A stretch of 64,000 bases of DNA from a bacterium. GTDB lineage: Bacteria; CLD3; SB21. Below are positions 36,496 through 46,554 of this stretch, piece after piece; position 1 is the first letter of the stretch; every line of letters begins with the position of its first letter. The position numbers and the translations under genes were made by a program. The notes beneath the pieces are model-generated. The model was not told where the DNA came from and made no database searches. It saw only the letters and a list, made by a program, of their open reading frames with translations. The stretch covers positions 1 through 64,000 of the forward strand of contig WBUR01000008.1 of the NCBI GenBank assembly GCA_008933615.1, read 5' to 3'.

Positions 36496-37977
36496 GTGTC
36501 AAACAACCGTTCGCCAACAAATGTCGATATTCTGATTGCCATGCTTTGCATCGGTTTTTACACAGCCATGGCTGTCATGTCCGAGGGTTTTGTCGAACCG
36601 GATGAGATGAGTCATTTCATGAAATCAATGGATGCGCTGCAGAATTGGCACTATGTCCTGGATATTTGGGGAAGACCGTTTTGCATCGCTTATTATGCAA
36701 TTGGCGTTCAGTGGGGAATTACCGTTTCGCGTTTCTTGAGTATTGCCGCCTCCATACTTACGGCGCTTGGAACGATCCGGCTGGCGTATCATTTTTTGGA
36801 TATCACGCCAGGTTACTTCCGTTCTTACCGTTCATGGTTGTGGTTGCTGCTTTTTGCCCAGCCCTATTTCATGTTGCAGAGCTTTTCTGTCATGACGGAA
36901 ATATTGCTGGCCTGTTTTTGGATCTGGGCCGCAGTTGCGGTTGCTCATAATCGTTGGTTAATTGCAGGCTTGCTTGTCGGATTGAGCGGTTTAACAAGGC
37001 CGGAAGGTTCGCTCGCGGTAGCCGCTTGGCCGTTGTTCTTAATTCTCTCTCAATCCCATCTTGATCTAAAACTTCCAAAGGTGATTGCGTCGAGCGCCGT
37101 TGCCATTTTTCCTTCCTTTACATGGTGGGTTGCCGGTATGTATGTGTTTGGAGGATGGAATTGGTTTATCACTCATTGGCCATGGGCCGTTGAAAGCGTG
37201 TACGGGAAGACACCCGTAGAAGCGGTTTTAGCCGTTTTGAATGCGGCCAATTTCTGGATGATTATACCGGTTGTCTCCGGCCTGTTCTTTATTATAAAAA
37301 AGAATTCTACGGCATATGATTTGCGAAAGCGATCCATTATATTATTGATCATTCCGGTAGGAAGTATTTTCATATTGCATTTTTTGCTTGGCGTCTTAGG
37401 ATTGTTTGGTTCTCTTAGTTTACCGCGCTACTATATAACGGTTTCTCCTTTCCTTGCCATTATTGCATGGATCGGGATCGAAGGCATGCGGCATCAAATA
37501 CAAAATACAAAAATGGTCAAATGGATTCTGATTATCATTATTCTGTTAATTCCATCACGGGCTATATATATGATGGATTACGGAACATTGCCGTTTCCAA
37601 AACATTGTGACCAGGTGAAACTGGAATTGATGATCAACTGGTTTATGGAAAATCGCAACGATCCCAATATCGGAATGGACCGAAAGCCTGAGAACATCGT
37701 TGCGGCGCATCCTTATGTTAATTATGTTTTGAGCGGTTCGTCCAATACTCCCGGTTCTTTGCGATTATTTAATTCAGGCGGAATCAAAACAGCGCCGGCC
37801 GGAACGGTGTTATTTGTTGAGGACGGGGTTTGGAAAAAAAACGGATTTCCATCAATAGATTCAATTTTCAGCTGGAATTATACGCGGGTACAATATACCC
37901 GATTAGATAAACAGCTGGCGGATGCCTGCGACAACGACCCTTTATATGAAGACATGAATATTTTTGTTAAGAAGTAA
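36496..37977 (+). CDS. GT-C-type membrane glycosyltransferase
   Basis: 493-residue protein with about nine to ten hydrophobic helices. The first extracytoplasmic loop begins with EPDEMSHFMKSMDALQNW, the acidic DE pair placed as in GT-C mannosyltransferases that use lipid-phosphate sugars. GLTRPEG and a later PRYYITVSPF support relation to the PMT/GPI-mannosyltransferase superfamily. The exact donor and acceptor are unknown. Start is a GTG at 36496; ATG 36541 is a shorter alternative that would remove the N-terminal hydrophilic residues. The debranching enzyme gene starts 14 bases after it, suggesting a shared transcript. Confidence 0.7.
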   Translation: MSNNRSPTNVDILIAMLCIGFYTAMAVMSEGFVEPDEMSHFMKSMDALQNWHYVLDIWGRPFCIAYYAIGVQWGITVSRFLSIAASILTALGTIRLAYHFLDITPGYFRSYRSWLWLLLFAQPYFMLQSFSVMTEILLACFWIWAAVAVAHNRWLIAGLLVGLSGLTRPEGSLAVAAWPLFLILSQSHLDLKLPKVIASSAVAIFPSFTWWVAGMYVFGGWNWFITHWPWAVESVYGKTPVEAVLAVLNAANFWMIIPVVSGLFFIIKKNSTAYDLRKRSIILLIIPVGSIFILHFLLGVLGLFGSLSLPRYYITVSPFLAIIAWIGIEGMRHQIQNTKMVKWILIIIILLIPSRAIYMMDYGTLPFPKHCDQVKLELMINWFMENRNDPNIGMDRKPENIVAAHPYVNYVLSGSSNTPGSLRLFNSGGIKTAPAGTVLFVEDGVWKKNGFPSIDSIFSWNYTRVQYTRLDKQLADACDNDPLYEDMNIFVKK

Positions 37978-37991
37978 CTGAAAGCGATAAT

Positions 37992-39995
37992 ATGGGAAGC
38001 CAAAATATTTTAGACGGCATTCTGATCACATTTCCTCGCGAAACGTGTTCGGACTATTACTTCGCCACTCAGAAAGAGTGGCTCGAGACCAACGGAATCG
38101 GCGGGTTTGCCTCCTCCACGATCATTGGCGCGAACGTTCGCAGGTATCATGGGCTTTTGGTGGCCTCGCTTAAACCGCCAACGCACCGGTTTGTACTTCT
38201 TTCCAAATTGGAAGAAAATATTTCGATCAACGGGAAAACCTATGAATTTTCAACGAATCAATACCCCTTTATTATTTATCCCGAAGGACACAAAAATATT
38301 GAGCGGTTCGAATACGATGTATATCCCCGCTTTATTTATCGTTTTAACGATACGATCATTGAAAAAAGCGTGATCATGCTCCATGGTGAAAATTCTACGA
38401 TCATTCGGTACCGCGTAGTCAAATCAGAACAACCGGTAACTTTGACCGTTCGCCCCCTGTGCGCTTTTCGCGATTATCATAGTTTGTCGCATGAGAACTC
38501 TGCTTTGAATCACAACATTCAAAAAGGCAAAAACAGGTTCTCAATTCACCCCTATCTTGATCTGCCGGCAATACATATGGTTCACAATACGGGACAAATT
38601 GATCCGAAATTTTTTTGGTATAAGAATTCCGAATACCGAAAAGAACAAGAACGCGGATTGGATTTTGCAGAAGACGTTTTTAGTCCGGTTTTGTTGAATG
38701 CTCAACTTTGTGCCGACGAATCGCTGGATATGGTAGTCACAACGGATGAAAAACGGCTGGAGACGCCGCCTTCAGCGATTGGCAATCTGTTTGACCAGGA
38801 AATCCTTCGTCGTGTTGAACTGATCAAGACCATGCCGTTGAAAGACAAGTTAGCAAAATCGTTGGCATTGGCAGCCGATTCATTTATAGTACAAAAACAA
38901 GATAAGGCACATACGGTCATCGCAGGATACCATTGGTTCAGCGACTGGGGCCGTGATACCATGATCTCATTAACAGGACTGACTCTGAGTTGCGGGAAAT
39001 ACGATATTGCAAAAAGTATTTTACGAACCTTTTCAAATTATATTTCTGAGGGCATGCTGCCAAATCGATTTCCTGACCTGGACGAGTCGCCTGAATACAA
39101 TAACGTGGACGGCACATTATGGTACTTCATTGCCATATATAATTATGTGAGCTATACCAAGGATTTGGAATTTGTCCGAAACGAACTTTACGTCAAATTG
39201 AAAGACATTATCGATTGGCATCTTCGTGGAACGCGATACCATATTAAGATGGACAGTGACGGACTCCTGTTTGCGGGAGAGGAAGGAATTCAACTTACGT
39301 GGATGGATGCAAAAGTGGGTGATTGGGTGGTCACGCCCCGAACAGGCAAACCCGTTGAGATAAATGCATTGTGGTACAATGTACTGTGTGTTATGCGAGA
39401 ATTGGCTAAACAGTTGAATCAGCCGCGGGATTCTGAGTCGTTCGCTGCACTTGCGGAAAAAACAAAAAAGAGTTTTAACGAACAATTTTGGAATGCCGAC
39501 AAATCCTGTCTATATGATTTTATAAATGGCGAATTCAAAAACGAGGACGTTCGCCCCAATCAGATATTCGCCGTCAGTCTGCCTTTTGAGATTCTAGATA
39601 AAGTAAAACAAAAAGACCTGGTGTCGGTGGTAGAAAGAGAGCTGCTCACCTGTTGCGGACTGCGCAGTCTATCGGACTTGAACGATCGATTTATCGGCAC
39701 CTATTCTGGAGATCCTTATCACCGGGACGGAGCCTATCATCAAGGAACCGTCTGGCCATGGCTCATTGGCGCCTATCTTGAAGCCTATCTCAAAGTGCAT
39801 GGGTACTCTTCCGATTCAAAATTGTATTGTGAAAAAATCGTAAGACCGTTTGAGCAACAGCTGACCGACGGAGGTATAGGTACCATTTCAGAGATTGTCG
39901 ATGGCGCTGAACCGCATTTACCAAAAGGATGTATTTCTCAGGCGTGGAGCGTGGCGGAAATCCTGCGCATTCTGGAAATTTTGGAGAAGAACTAA
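37992..39995 (+). CDS. Glycogen debranching enzyme (amylo-alpha-1,6-glucosidase family)
   Basis: 667-residue intracellular enzyme of the bacterial/archaeal GDE family. The N-terminal sandwich domain begins EWLETNGIGGFASSTIIGANVRRYHGLLVAS, and the C-terminal (alpha/alpha)6 barrel has HWFSDWGRDTMISLTGLTL, LTWMDAKVGDWVVTPRTGKPVEINALWYN, and HQGTVWPWLIGAYLEAYLK. These are the catalytic and substrate-binding signatures for removing alpha-1,6 branch glucose. It likely acts on stored glycogen. No glgB/glgP is near. It ends one base before the next start codon. Confidence 0.92.
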   Translation: MGSQNILDGILITFPRETCSDYYFATQKEWLETNGIGGFASSTIIGANVRRYHGLLVASLKPPTHRFVLLSKLEENISINGKTYEFSTNQYPFIIYPEGHKNIERFEYDVYPRFIYRFNDTIIEKSVIMLHGENSTIIRYRVVKSEQPVTLTVRPLCAFRDYHSLSHENSALNHNIQKGKNRFSIHPYLDLPAIHMVHNTGQIDPKFFWYKNSEYRKEQERGLDFAEDVFSPVLLNAQLCADESLDMVVTTDEKRLETPPSAIGNLFDQEILRRVELIKTMPLKDKLAKSLALAADSFIVQKQDKAHTVIAGYHWFSDWGRDTMISLTGLTLSCGKYDIAKSILRTFSNYISEGMLPNRFPDLDESPEYNNVDGTLWYFIAIYNYVSYTKDLEFVRNELYVKLKDIIDWHLRGTRYHIKMDSDGLLFAGEEGIQLTWMDAKVGDWVVTPRTGKPVEINALWYNVLCVMRELAKQLNQPRDSESFAALAEKTKKSFNEQFWNADKSCLYDFINGEFKNEDVRPNQIFAVSLPFEILDKVKQKDLVSVVERELLTCCGLRSLSDLNDRFIGTYSGDPYHRDGAYHQGTVWPWLIGAYLEAYLKVHGYSSDSKLYCEKIVRPFEQQLTDGGIGTISEIVDGAEPHLPKGCISQAWSVAEILRILEILEKN

Positions 39996-39996
39996 C

Positions 39997-40584
39997 ATGC
40001 ATGATCTCAACAACCTCGAGGTATGCAGGAACTTAATTCGTTCGATCTATGAAAAACATGACAAACGGAGGATTGAATTAGGTTCGCAGATTCCGGCTTC
40101 CGTACTCATTCCCTTTTTTGAAAAGGACGGACAGACGTTTATTCTTTTTGCCAAACGTACGCAGACCGTTCGCCATCATAAAGGACAAATTTCTTTTCCA
40201 GGCGGCGCTTTGGACCGGGTCGACAAAGATCTGCTGTATGCAGCTCTTCGGGAAACTGAAGAGGAAATTGGAATCAAAAAAGAGAACGTAGACGTCATAG
40301 CTGAATTGGATGATATGGTGACACCAACTAATTTTCATGTTACGCCGTTCGTCGGTATCATTCCTTACCCGTACGAATTCAATTTAAATCCACTGGAAAC
40401 TGCGGCATTAATTGAAATCCCCCTCTCACATCTTTTGAATGAGCAATATCACCGTCTTGGCTACCGACGCTTTTTGAACAGAACTTTTGAAGTACATTAC
40501 TATGATTATCAGGAACACAGCGTATGGGGCGTCACCGGATTTATTCTTTTTGAACTACTTCAAAAATTGAAAACTGCATTGTAA
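39997..40584 (+). CDS. Nudix hydrolase, CoA pyrophosphatase type
   Basis: 195-residue Nudix protein. The box GGALDRVDKDLLYAALRETEEEIG is preceded by HHKGQISFPGG, the UPF0035/NudL signature of coenzyme A diphosphatases, and followed by a C-terminal helix with LGYRRFLNRTFEVHYYDYQEHSVWGVTGFILFELLQ, also typical. Predicted to cleave CoA or acyl-CoA to phosphopantetheine and 3',5'-ADP. The ATG at 39997 follows GGAGAAGAAC inside the end of the debranching gene, so the two are translationally close. A longer frame from 39895 overlaps and is rejected. Confidence 0.85.
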   Translation: MHDLNNLEVCRNLIRSIYEKHDKRRIELGSQIPASVLIPFFEKDGQTFILFAKRTQTVRHHKGQISFPGGALDRVDKDLLYAALRETEEEIGIKKENVDVIAELDDMVTPTNFHVTPFVGIIPYPYEFNLNPLETAALIEIPLSHLLNEQYHRLGYRRFLNRTFEVHYYDYQEHSVWGVTGFILFELLQKLKTAL

Positions 40585-40702
40585 GAATTACTTCGCCGGC
40601 AACGAAATATTCTAACTATCCCGTGCAACTTTTTTTACTCACTTTACGTAAAAATTCAAGCGTTTCATTCAACAAAAGTCTCTCCAAAAAAGGTCATCGA
40701 TC

Positions 40703-43153
40703 ATGGAATATAAATGCAGCAAACGAATTCCATCTGCGCACAGGTTGAGATTTACAAATAGTCCTCTACTTATCTCAATAATGGCCTTAGCATTTTTTTT
40801 GACGCCAATGCACATGGACGCTTTTGCCAAGGTGCAAAATACTGCGATTGCAGAAAGCTCCAAGAATAGCTTATCCGGCTCCGGCGATTTTAAGCCGAAT
40901 CCAATCTTGACGCTTGATCTAAAGCCAACATCGGTGAGCTTTGTGATTGACGGCGAGATCGAGGAAGGATGGATGACTGCGGAACGCTTTGAGAATTTTG
41001 TTGAAAATTGGCCGAATGAAGGTATGAAACCCAAGGTTGTAACCGATGGATACGTAACTCACGACGACAAAAATTTTTATGTAGCCTTTATTTGTTATGA
41101 TCCGGAAATGAAAAAATTGCGCGCATCGCTTAGCGATCGGGACCGAGTGTACCGGGATGATTTCGTCGGGATTAATGTGGATCCATTCGGCGCACAGGTT
41201 AACGGGTTTGAATTCTTTGTTAACCCTTTGGGCATTCAGGCCGATTTGACGGTAGACGTCAGCGGCAATGAAGATGACAGTTTCGACGCCGTTTGGGAAT
41301 CGGCGGCAAAAATATATGACGATAGGTGGACAGTCGAAATCAAGATTCCTTTCCAAAGTCTTCGTTTTCCAAATAAACCCGAACAGGATTGGTTGATCCA
41401 CTTCTGGCGAGTTTATCCGCGTGAACAGCGATATCTTTATTCATGGATGCCTACTTCTCGGGATGTGAGCAATCAGTACTCACAGGCCGGGCACCTGAAA
41501 ATGGCCTTGTCGGAAACGCCGGGTAAGACCTTCGAATTGCTCCCATATATCGTCGGCTCCACTGCACGTTCTCTTGAAGATAAAGATCCTGCCGGAATCA
41601 ACGGGAAATGGGGTAAATCTAAGTTTGACAACAATCTGGGTTTTAATTTGAAATACGGGCTGTCATCGAACATAACTCTGGACATGGCCTACAATCCTGA
41701 TTTCAGCCAAATCGAAGCGGACGAAGGACAAATAAGTGTCAACAACACGTTCGCATTATTTTTCAATGAAAAACGACCTTTCTTTTTAGAAGGCCGGGAT
41801 ATTTTTGACGTCGACCGGGATATTAATTTGTTTTACACGCGCACGATTAATAATCCGTTGATTGCGGGCAAGCTTTCGGGCAAAGCGGGAAAGTTGAGTT
41901 TTGGATATATTGCAAGTTATGATGAAGATACACCGTATATCATGCCATTTGAAGAAAAGAGCATAACACTATCCACCAATCAGAACTCTACAACAAATAT
42001 TCTCCGCACGAAATACGAGTTGGCAAAGGGAACTTATGTTGGGTTTATCGGCACGAACCGACGCATTTCAGGGGGCTCGAATACCGTAGGAGCTTTAGAT
42101 ACAAAGATCCGGTTGAATTCAAAATATACTTTATCCGCACTGGCAGGTTTGAGCCGCACTGACGAACCGACCGATTCCGTATTGTCAGAAGACGACATAA
42201 GCGACGTCACTTTTGAAACTCAGGGTAAATCATACAACAGCGATTTTGACGGAGAAAATTTTAATGGTTGGTTCACGCGTGTGACTTTAGACCGTACTGC
42301 GCGTTATTGGGGTTTTTTTGCATGGTATAACGACCTCTCACCCGGATTTCGCTCAGAGAACGGGTTTGTTCGAAGTAACAACATTCGGGAATTTGGCGCG
42401 GTGAACCGTTATACATTTTATGTCAATGAATCGCATCCCTTGTTGGTCAGAATAGAACCCCGCGTTCAGTTTAATCGTAAATACAATTACGACGGCCAAT
42501 TGAAAGACTGGTGGATAAACCCCCAATTATTCATCCAATTTAAAAAACAAACTTACGTTTGGATGAGCGTTGCTGCATTAAATAATGAAAATTACCGTGG
42601 GCGGCAATTCAACAATATTCACCGCGTAAATTTTGAAAGCGGAAGCCAGGCTTTAAAAATAATCAACGGCGGTTTCTGGACTGAAACGGGAAATTATATT
42701 AACCGGGGAGGCGAGGAAAACGACCCTCGAAATCCGCTCGCTAAAGCAAAAGGTTTTGGTTTTCAAACGTGGTTGACATTTAAGCCAACGAGCCGGCTGT
42801 CCGATGAGTTTAACTATCGTCAGTTTAACCTATGGACACATTATGGAGGCGACTTAATTTTGTCGCAGAAAATATACCGTAACGCCATTTCGTATCAATT
42901 CACTAAACAGCTTTTCCTACGCCTGATCGGCGAATTGGTAAGAATCGCCGAATTCGATTCGGACGAACAAAAGATCGTACGCTCCAAATATTTCAGCATC
43001 AATCCGCTTTTAAGCTATAAGATCAATCCGTTTACCGTATTTTTCTTAGGCGCCAATATGGGCGGCGAGAATAAGCCCTATGAAAACTACGACGGCTTGA
43101 CTACCACAAATCAAAGCGTCTTTGTAAAATTTCAATATTTTATGAGGATCTAG
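40703..43153 (+). CDS. DUF5916 / CBM9-like outer-membrane protein
   Basis: 816-residue exported protein. The signal peptide ends near residue 40 (SPLLISIMALAFFLTPMHMDAFA). Residues 75-220 form a carbohydrate-binding family 9-like beta sandwich (SFVIDGEIEEGWMTAERFENFVENWPNEG ... DDKNFYVAFICYD ... DDRWTVEIKIPFQSLRFP). The rest is the DUF5916 region, with FNEKRPFFLEGRDIF and a long alternating-hydrophobic C-terminal half consistent with a barrel ending FVKFQYFMRI. Such proteins are common in FCB genomes and of unproven function. Convergent with the 43166 gene. Confidence 0.8.
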   Translation: MEYKCSKRIPSAHRLRFTNSPLLISIMALAFFLTPMHMDAFAKVQNTAIAESSKNSLSGSGDFKPNPILTLDLKPTSVSFVIDGEIEEGWMTAERFENFVENWPNEGMKPKVVTDGYVTHDDKNFYVAFICYDPEMKKLRASLSDRDRVYRDDFVGINVDPFGAQVNGFEFFVNPLGIQADLTVDVSGNEDDSFDAVWESAAKIYDDRWTVEIKIPFQSLRFPNKPEQDWLIHFWRVYPREQRYLYSWMPTSRDVSNQYSQAGHLKMALSETPGKTFELLPYIVGSTARSLEDKDPAGINGKWGKSKFDNNLGFNLKYGLSSNITLDMAYNPDFSQIEADEGQISVNNTFALFFNEKRPFFLEGRDIFDVDRDINLFYTRTINNPLIAGKLSGKAGKLSFGYIASYDEDTPYIMPFEEKSITLSTNQNSTTNILRTKYELAKGTYVGFIGTNRRISGGSNTVGALDTKIRLNSKYTLSALAGLSRTDEPTDSVLSEDDISDVTFETQGKSYNSDFDGENFNGWFTRVTLDRTARYWGFFAWYNDLSPGFRSENGFVRSNNIREFGAVNRYTFYVNESHPLLVRIEPRVQFNRKYNYDGQLKDWWINPQLFIQFKKQTYVWMSVAALNNENYRGRQFNNIHRVNFESGSQALKIINGGFWTETGNYINRGGEENDPRNPLAKAKGFGFQTWLTFKPTSRLSDEFNYRQFNLWTHYGGDLILSQKIYRNAISYQFTKQLFLRLIGELVRIAEFDSDEQKIVRSKYFSINPLLSYKINPFTVFFLGANMGGENKPYENYDGLTTTNQSVFVKFQYFMRI

Positions 43154-43165
43154 CGGGAGCCTGGA

Positions 43166-44011
43166 TTATTTTTGACTGGGCGATTCGCCGCGGCGATAAT
43201 CAATATTCATTTCTTGGCGGGTCTTATCAATCAATTCCTTAGTTTTCTGTTTTCGTTTAATCACTTTCAGTCGGGATTCAATCTCTAATGATACTTCACT
43301 AAAAGGTTTATAGGTTCCTTTTGGTCGAATTTCGACCACATACCAGAACGAATAATAGCCGTGTCTTGTTAAGATAGGCCCGATGATCTCATCGGTTGCA
43401 TTCTTTAGGAAAACCTGTTTAGCTACCCTATCTTCAAATTTATTACGAGTCTGAAAATCCGTAGCGCCGACGATATCGCTGTCAGCCGCCGCCTGTGAAA
43501 CGAGCTCCATAAAATCTTTTTTCCTAAGGCGAGACATCGCAAGAAATTCAGATGCCATTTTCCTTGACCTTAATTTATCCAAAGTTAGAAAATACTGAAC
43601 TTTGACGTGGTCTTCCGAATAGATAAATGAGTTTCTATTTTGAGCGTAATAATCCTCTGATTCTTTCGGCGTGATCGTCACGCTTTTTTCAATTTCGCTT
43701 TCGATAAACGATTGGATAAGCAATTCACGCCGCACGTTTTCAACCTGGCGTTGATACGAAGGATCCTTATCGTAACCTTCACGAATTGCTTTCTGATAAA
43801 GAGACTCAGAGTTGATCCAGTTTTGAACATAATCTTGCCGGGCTTCATCCTGCAAACGCATGTCCGCCCTGAGCGCACTGTCGACCACTGTTTCAGTCAA
43901 TTCGGCGGTACCGATTTTTACAATAAATTTATTTTCAGGCACGTTGCACGCAATGATAACAAACGCGCTGCCGAAAATGAGTAACAAATATGACGTAATT
44001 TGAAATTTCAT
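43166..44011 (-). CDS. Lipoprotein parvulin/SurA-like chaperone
   Basis: 281-residue lipoprotein (lipobox VIIAC, Cys22). The N-terminal helical SurA_N-like region (TETVVDSALRADMRLQDEARQDYVQNWINSESLY) is followed by a parvulin-type rotamase domain (EDHVKVQYFLTLDKLRSRKMASEFL ... KNATDEIIGPILTRHGYYSFWYVVEIRPKG). Predicted periplasmic folding factor for outer-membrane proteins. It is the third gene of a TerC-parvulin-parvulin run, 16 bases after the longer paralogue. Confidence 0.78.
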   Translation of the reverse strand: MKFQITSYLLLIFGSAFVIIACNVPENKFIVKIGTAELTETVVDSALRADMRLQDEARQDYVQNWINSESLYQKAIREGYDKDPSYQRQVENVRRELLIQSFIESEIEKSVTITPKESEDYYAQNRNSFIYSEDHVKVQYFLTLDKLRSRKMASEFLAMSRLRKKDFMELVSQAAADSDIVGATDFQTRNKFEDRVAKQVFLKNATDEIIGPILTRHGYYSFWYVVEIRPKGTYKPFSEVSLEIESRLKVIKRKQKTKELIDKTRQEMNIDYRRGESPSQK

Positions 44012-44027
44012 GACTTAATCAAAATCC

Positions 44028-45722
44028 TTACAGATTATTTTCATATATAACGACTTTCCAACGCTTTTTTAGATTTCTTAGTAATTCTTTTTCGCTCTTT
44101 TTTATTTCATTATTCCTATAGTCGTTTTTCATGATATTCTTTACCGTTTCGTAATTTAGCAACTCGGGCTCGATTTTGCTTTCAATTTTGATAATGGAAA
44201 AGCCACCGGATTTTCTGGAAACTATTTTACTCACGTCATTTTTTCCCATCCGTAATGCAACATGGACGAGTTCGTTTTTTTCTGTATACTTTGATGAATT
44301 ATTCGGAATAAATTTTACACTGTTATCATTGTTTTTTGCGTTAATTATCTCCGGAATTTTCGCAAGATCGACCCCGGATTGAATGACTCGTTCTGCTGCA
44401 TTTATCAGTTCTAATGTTGGAGAATAAATTTCTGACCATCCAATCACACCCTCCGTCTGATATTTTAACCGGTTCCTTGAATAGTAAGCATAGATCTCCG
44501 AATCCGATGGACTACTAATAATAAATGCCAATTCATCGGAAACACGCTTGATCACCCGCTTTTTCTTAGATTCCGTTAATTCAGCCCGAAAAGCTTCTGA
44601 CTCCATAAATCCGTCCTGTACGCTTAAATCCGCAAGCAAAAAAGATTTGCAGTAATCTTTGACTAATCGTTGTATTATTTGATAATTCGGTGATGGAATT
44701 TGATCAGGAGAATAGTTGCGTATGAAATCTCGAAACGACACACTTTGTGTCCCTAAGATAGCAATCGGCCTTTCGAGATATTCTTCAGTCAACCCAAATG
44801 CTCCTGACTGCGCTTTGGCGGTATCCAGTAGTACGTCCAAAAGTATCTGAATATTCTCGTCAACTATCTTTACGCCTGCAGATTTATATAGTGAATCCAG
44901 GAACGCGTTTTGGAAGCGAATAAGCGTAGCATAATCATCTCCCTGCAATCGTGATTTTATCAATTCTTTCGCTTGGGCGATATCAATCGGTTTTTTTAAT
45001 GAATCATCAAAAGCGATCACGCGACAAATGACATATGCCCCTTGAATTTCAATTGGCTTTGAAACTGAATTGGGCCGCATTTTGATTACTTCTCTTTCAT
45101 ACAATACCGGAATCTGGCCGATTTGCATTTTCTCGTGTGCAATATTGACCTTTTTGGAGTATGGATTCAAATAGTAATCAGAATTTTTTTCGGCAAGCTC
45201 TTCAAAATTATTCTTATTGATCAAAATATAAATAGAATCTGCTTTTCGTTTTGCTTGTTCGATGGTTAGTTTGGCAAGCGATCCTTTACGATCTTTAAAT
45301 CGGATCACTATATTTTGAACGCGAATGGTTACGCCAAAATAATCCATGTAAGCTTTGACATAGTCTTCAGTAACAAAGTTTCCAAATATATATTTTTCGT
45401 AGGCATTTCGATACAGTATGTTCTTTATATCTTTTTCTTCGTTCCATGATGTATCTTTATCAAATCCTTTCTCTATCCCATACGCCAATTTGAGCCTGTC
45501 ATTAATAATCAAATCCAAATATTCTCTCTTTTCAGAAAAAGCCAGCTTTGAAGCGTTTTGTCCGAATTTCTTTTCAAGAAAAATATTGAAGTCGTTTACT
45601 GTAATTGCTTCTTTCCCATCGATCGTAGCTAAAACATGATCGTTGCTTTTTTGACAACCGATAATAAAAAAAATACCGGCAATGACAAGCGACCGTACAC
45701 TTGCACTAATGCGCTTTAACAT
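44028..45722 (-). CDS. Large lipoprotein peptidyl-prolyl isomerase-like protein
   Basis: 564-residue lipoprotein (lipobox FIIGC, Cys23). Residues about 30-125 are SurA_N-like, about 128-245 form a parvulin-type domain (VRVQNIVIRFKDRKG ... EKMQIGQIPVLYEREVIKMRPNSVSKPIEIQGAYVICRVIAF), and a second, more divergent parvulin-like segment lies near the C-terminus (EGVIGWSEIYSPT ... KNDVSKIVSRKSGGFSIIKIESK). Probably a periplasmic chaperone for outer-membrane protein folding. Composition is AT-rich and Lys/Ile-rich relative to its neighbours. Starts 2 bases after the TerC gene. Confidence 0.78.
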   Translation of the reverse strand: MLKRISASVRSLVIAGIFFIIGCQKSNDHVLATIDGKEAITVNDFNIFLEKKFGQNASKLAFSEKREYLDLIINDRLKLAYGIEKGFDKDTSWNEEKDIKNILYRNAYEKYIFGNFVTEDYVKAYMDYFGVTIRVQNIVIRFKDRKGSLAKLTIEQAKRKADSIYILINKNNFEELAEKNSDYYLNPYSKKVNIAHEKMQIGQIPVLYEREVIKMRPNSVSKPIEIQGAYVICRVIAFDDSLKKPIDIAQAKELIKSRLQGDDYATLIRFQNAFLDSLYKSAGVKIVDENIQILLDVLLDTAKAQSGAFGLTEEYLERPIAILGTQSVSFRDFIRNYSPDQIPSPNYQIIQRLVKDYCKSFLLADLSVQDGFMESEAFRAELTESKKKRVIKRVSDELAFIISSPSDSEIYAYYSRNRLKYQTEGVIGWSEIYSPTLELINAAERVIQSGVDLAKIPEIINAKNNDNSVKFIPNNSSKYTEKNELVHVALRMGKNDVSKIVSRKSGGFSIIKIESKIEPELLNYETVKNIMKNDYRNNEIKKSEKELLRNLKKRWKVVIYENNL

Positions 45723-45724
45723 AT

Positions 45725-46408
45725 TTAACTCCCTGCTTTCTCGATTTTGCGTTTTTCATACATTGAAGCCAGAATACTTATTAAGAAAAGAATGCCGATC
45801 ACGGAAAACGTGATCCATTTGGATAAATGAAAATTAAAATACTCAGCAAATAATTTACTCCCGATGAAAAATACGATAATATAGGCGCCGTCAACCAATT
45901 TAGGAAATCGTTTGATAACGTTCAAAAAAGCTCCGGCAACCATCCGCATGGTAATAATGCCAATGATGCCTCCCGTAATAACTACCCACTGTTTATTTGA
46001 CAACGCAACTGCTGCCAGTATCGAATCAACTGAAAACACAATGTCCGTCAATTCTACCGCGACAACTGTACTCCAAAAAGCCGACAAACCCAGAAACATT
46101 TTGGGAGCCGGTATTTTCTTTTCGGGTTCCTTTTTCTTTCGAACAAAATGATCAACGGCCAGGTAACATAAATAAATTCCTCCCGCTATCTTGACTGCCG
46201 GCATATTGATCAGATAAACGGCCAAAAGAACGGCGATCGTTCTGAAGACAAATGCTCCGACAATTCCATACTTTAACGCTTTTTTTTGCTGGTCTTCCGG
46301 CAGGGGCATCACTTGTACAGCAAGAACAATGGCATTATCGGCGCTTAACAATCCTTCCAGCAGAACCAGCAAAGCTATCGTGATCAGATCCGATGATTCA
46401 AAACTCAT
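45725..46408 (-). CDS. TerC-family integral membrane protein
   Basis: 227 residues with about seven hydrophobic helices. The TerC hallmarks LEGLLSADNAIVLA near the N-terminus and AVELTDIVFSVDSILAAVAL in the middle carry the conserved acidic residues in membrane helices that coordinate metal ions. Family members export Mn2+ or support tellurite resistance and loading of secreted metalloproteins. No yybP-ykoY-type riboswitch is evident in its 146-base upstream region. It leads an operon with two periplasmic foldases, hinting at a role in protein export quality or metal supply. Confidence 0.88.
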   Translation of the reverse strand: MSFESSDLITIALLVLLEGLLSADNAIVLAVQVMPLPEDQQKKALKYGIVGAFVFRTIAVLLAVYLINMPAVKIAGGIYLCYLAVDHFVRKKKEPEKKIPAPKMFLGLSAFWSTVVAVELTDIVFSVDSILAAVALSNKQWVVITGGIIGIITMRMVAGAFLNVIKRFPKLVDGAYIIVFFIGSKLFAEYFNFHLSKWITFSVIGILFLISILASMYEKRKIEKAGS

Positions 46409-46554
46409 AACGTCCTTTTTTTAAAAGCGTGTGAATATAGACCAGAGAACAGCACTTAATCAAGGGAAAATCAGGCGCTTTCGCGTATAAAATTATTCTG
46501 AAATTATTAAAATTAATCGTAAATTGTTATGTTTGGTTAACAGGACGTACGCGT

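Noticed and set aside
46409-46554. Possible yybP-ykoY manganese riboswitch upstream of TerC
   Set aside because: The conserved core segments of that riboswitch are not found in this 146-base gap on the relevant strand.
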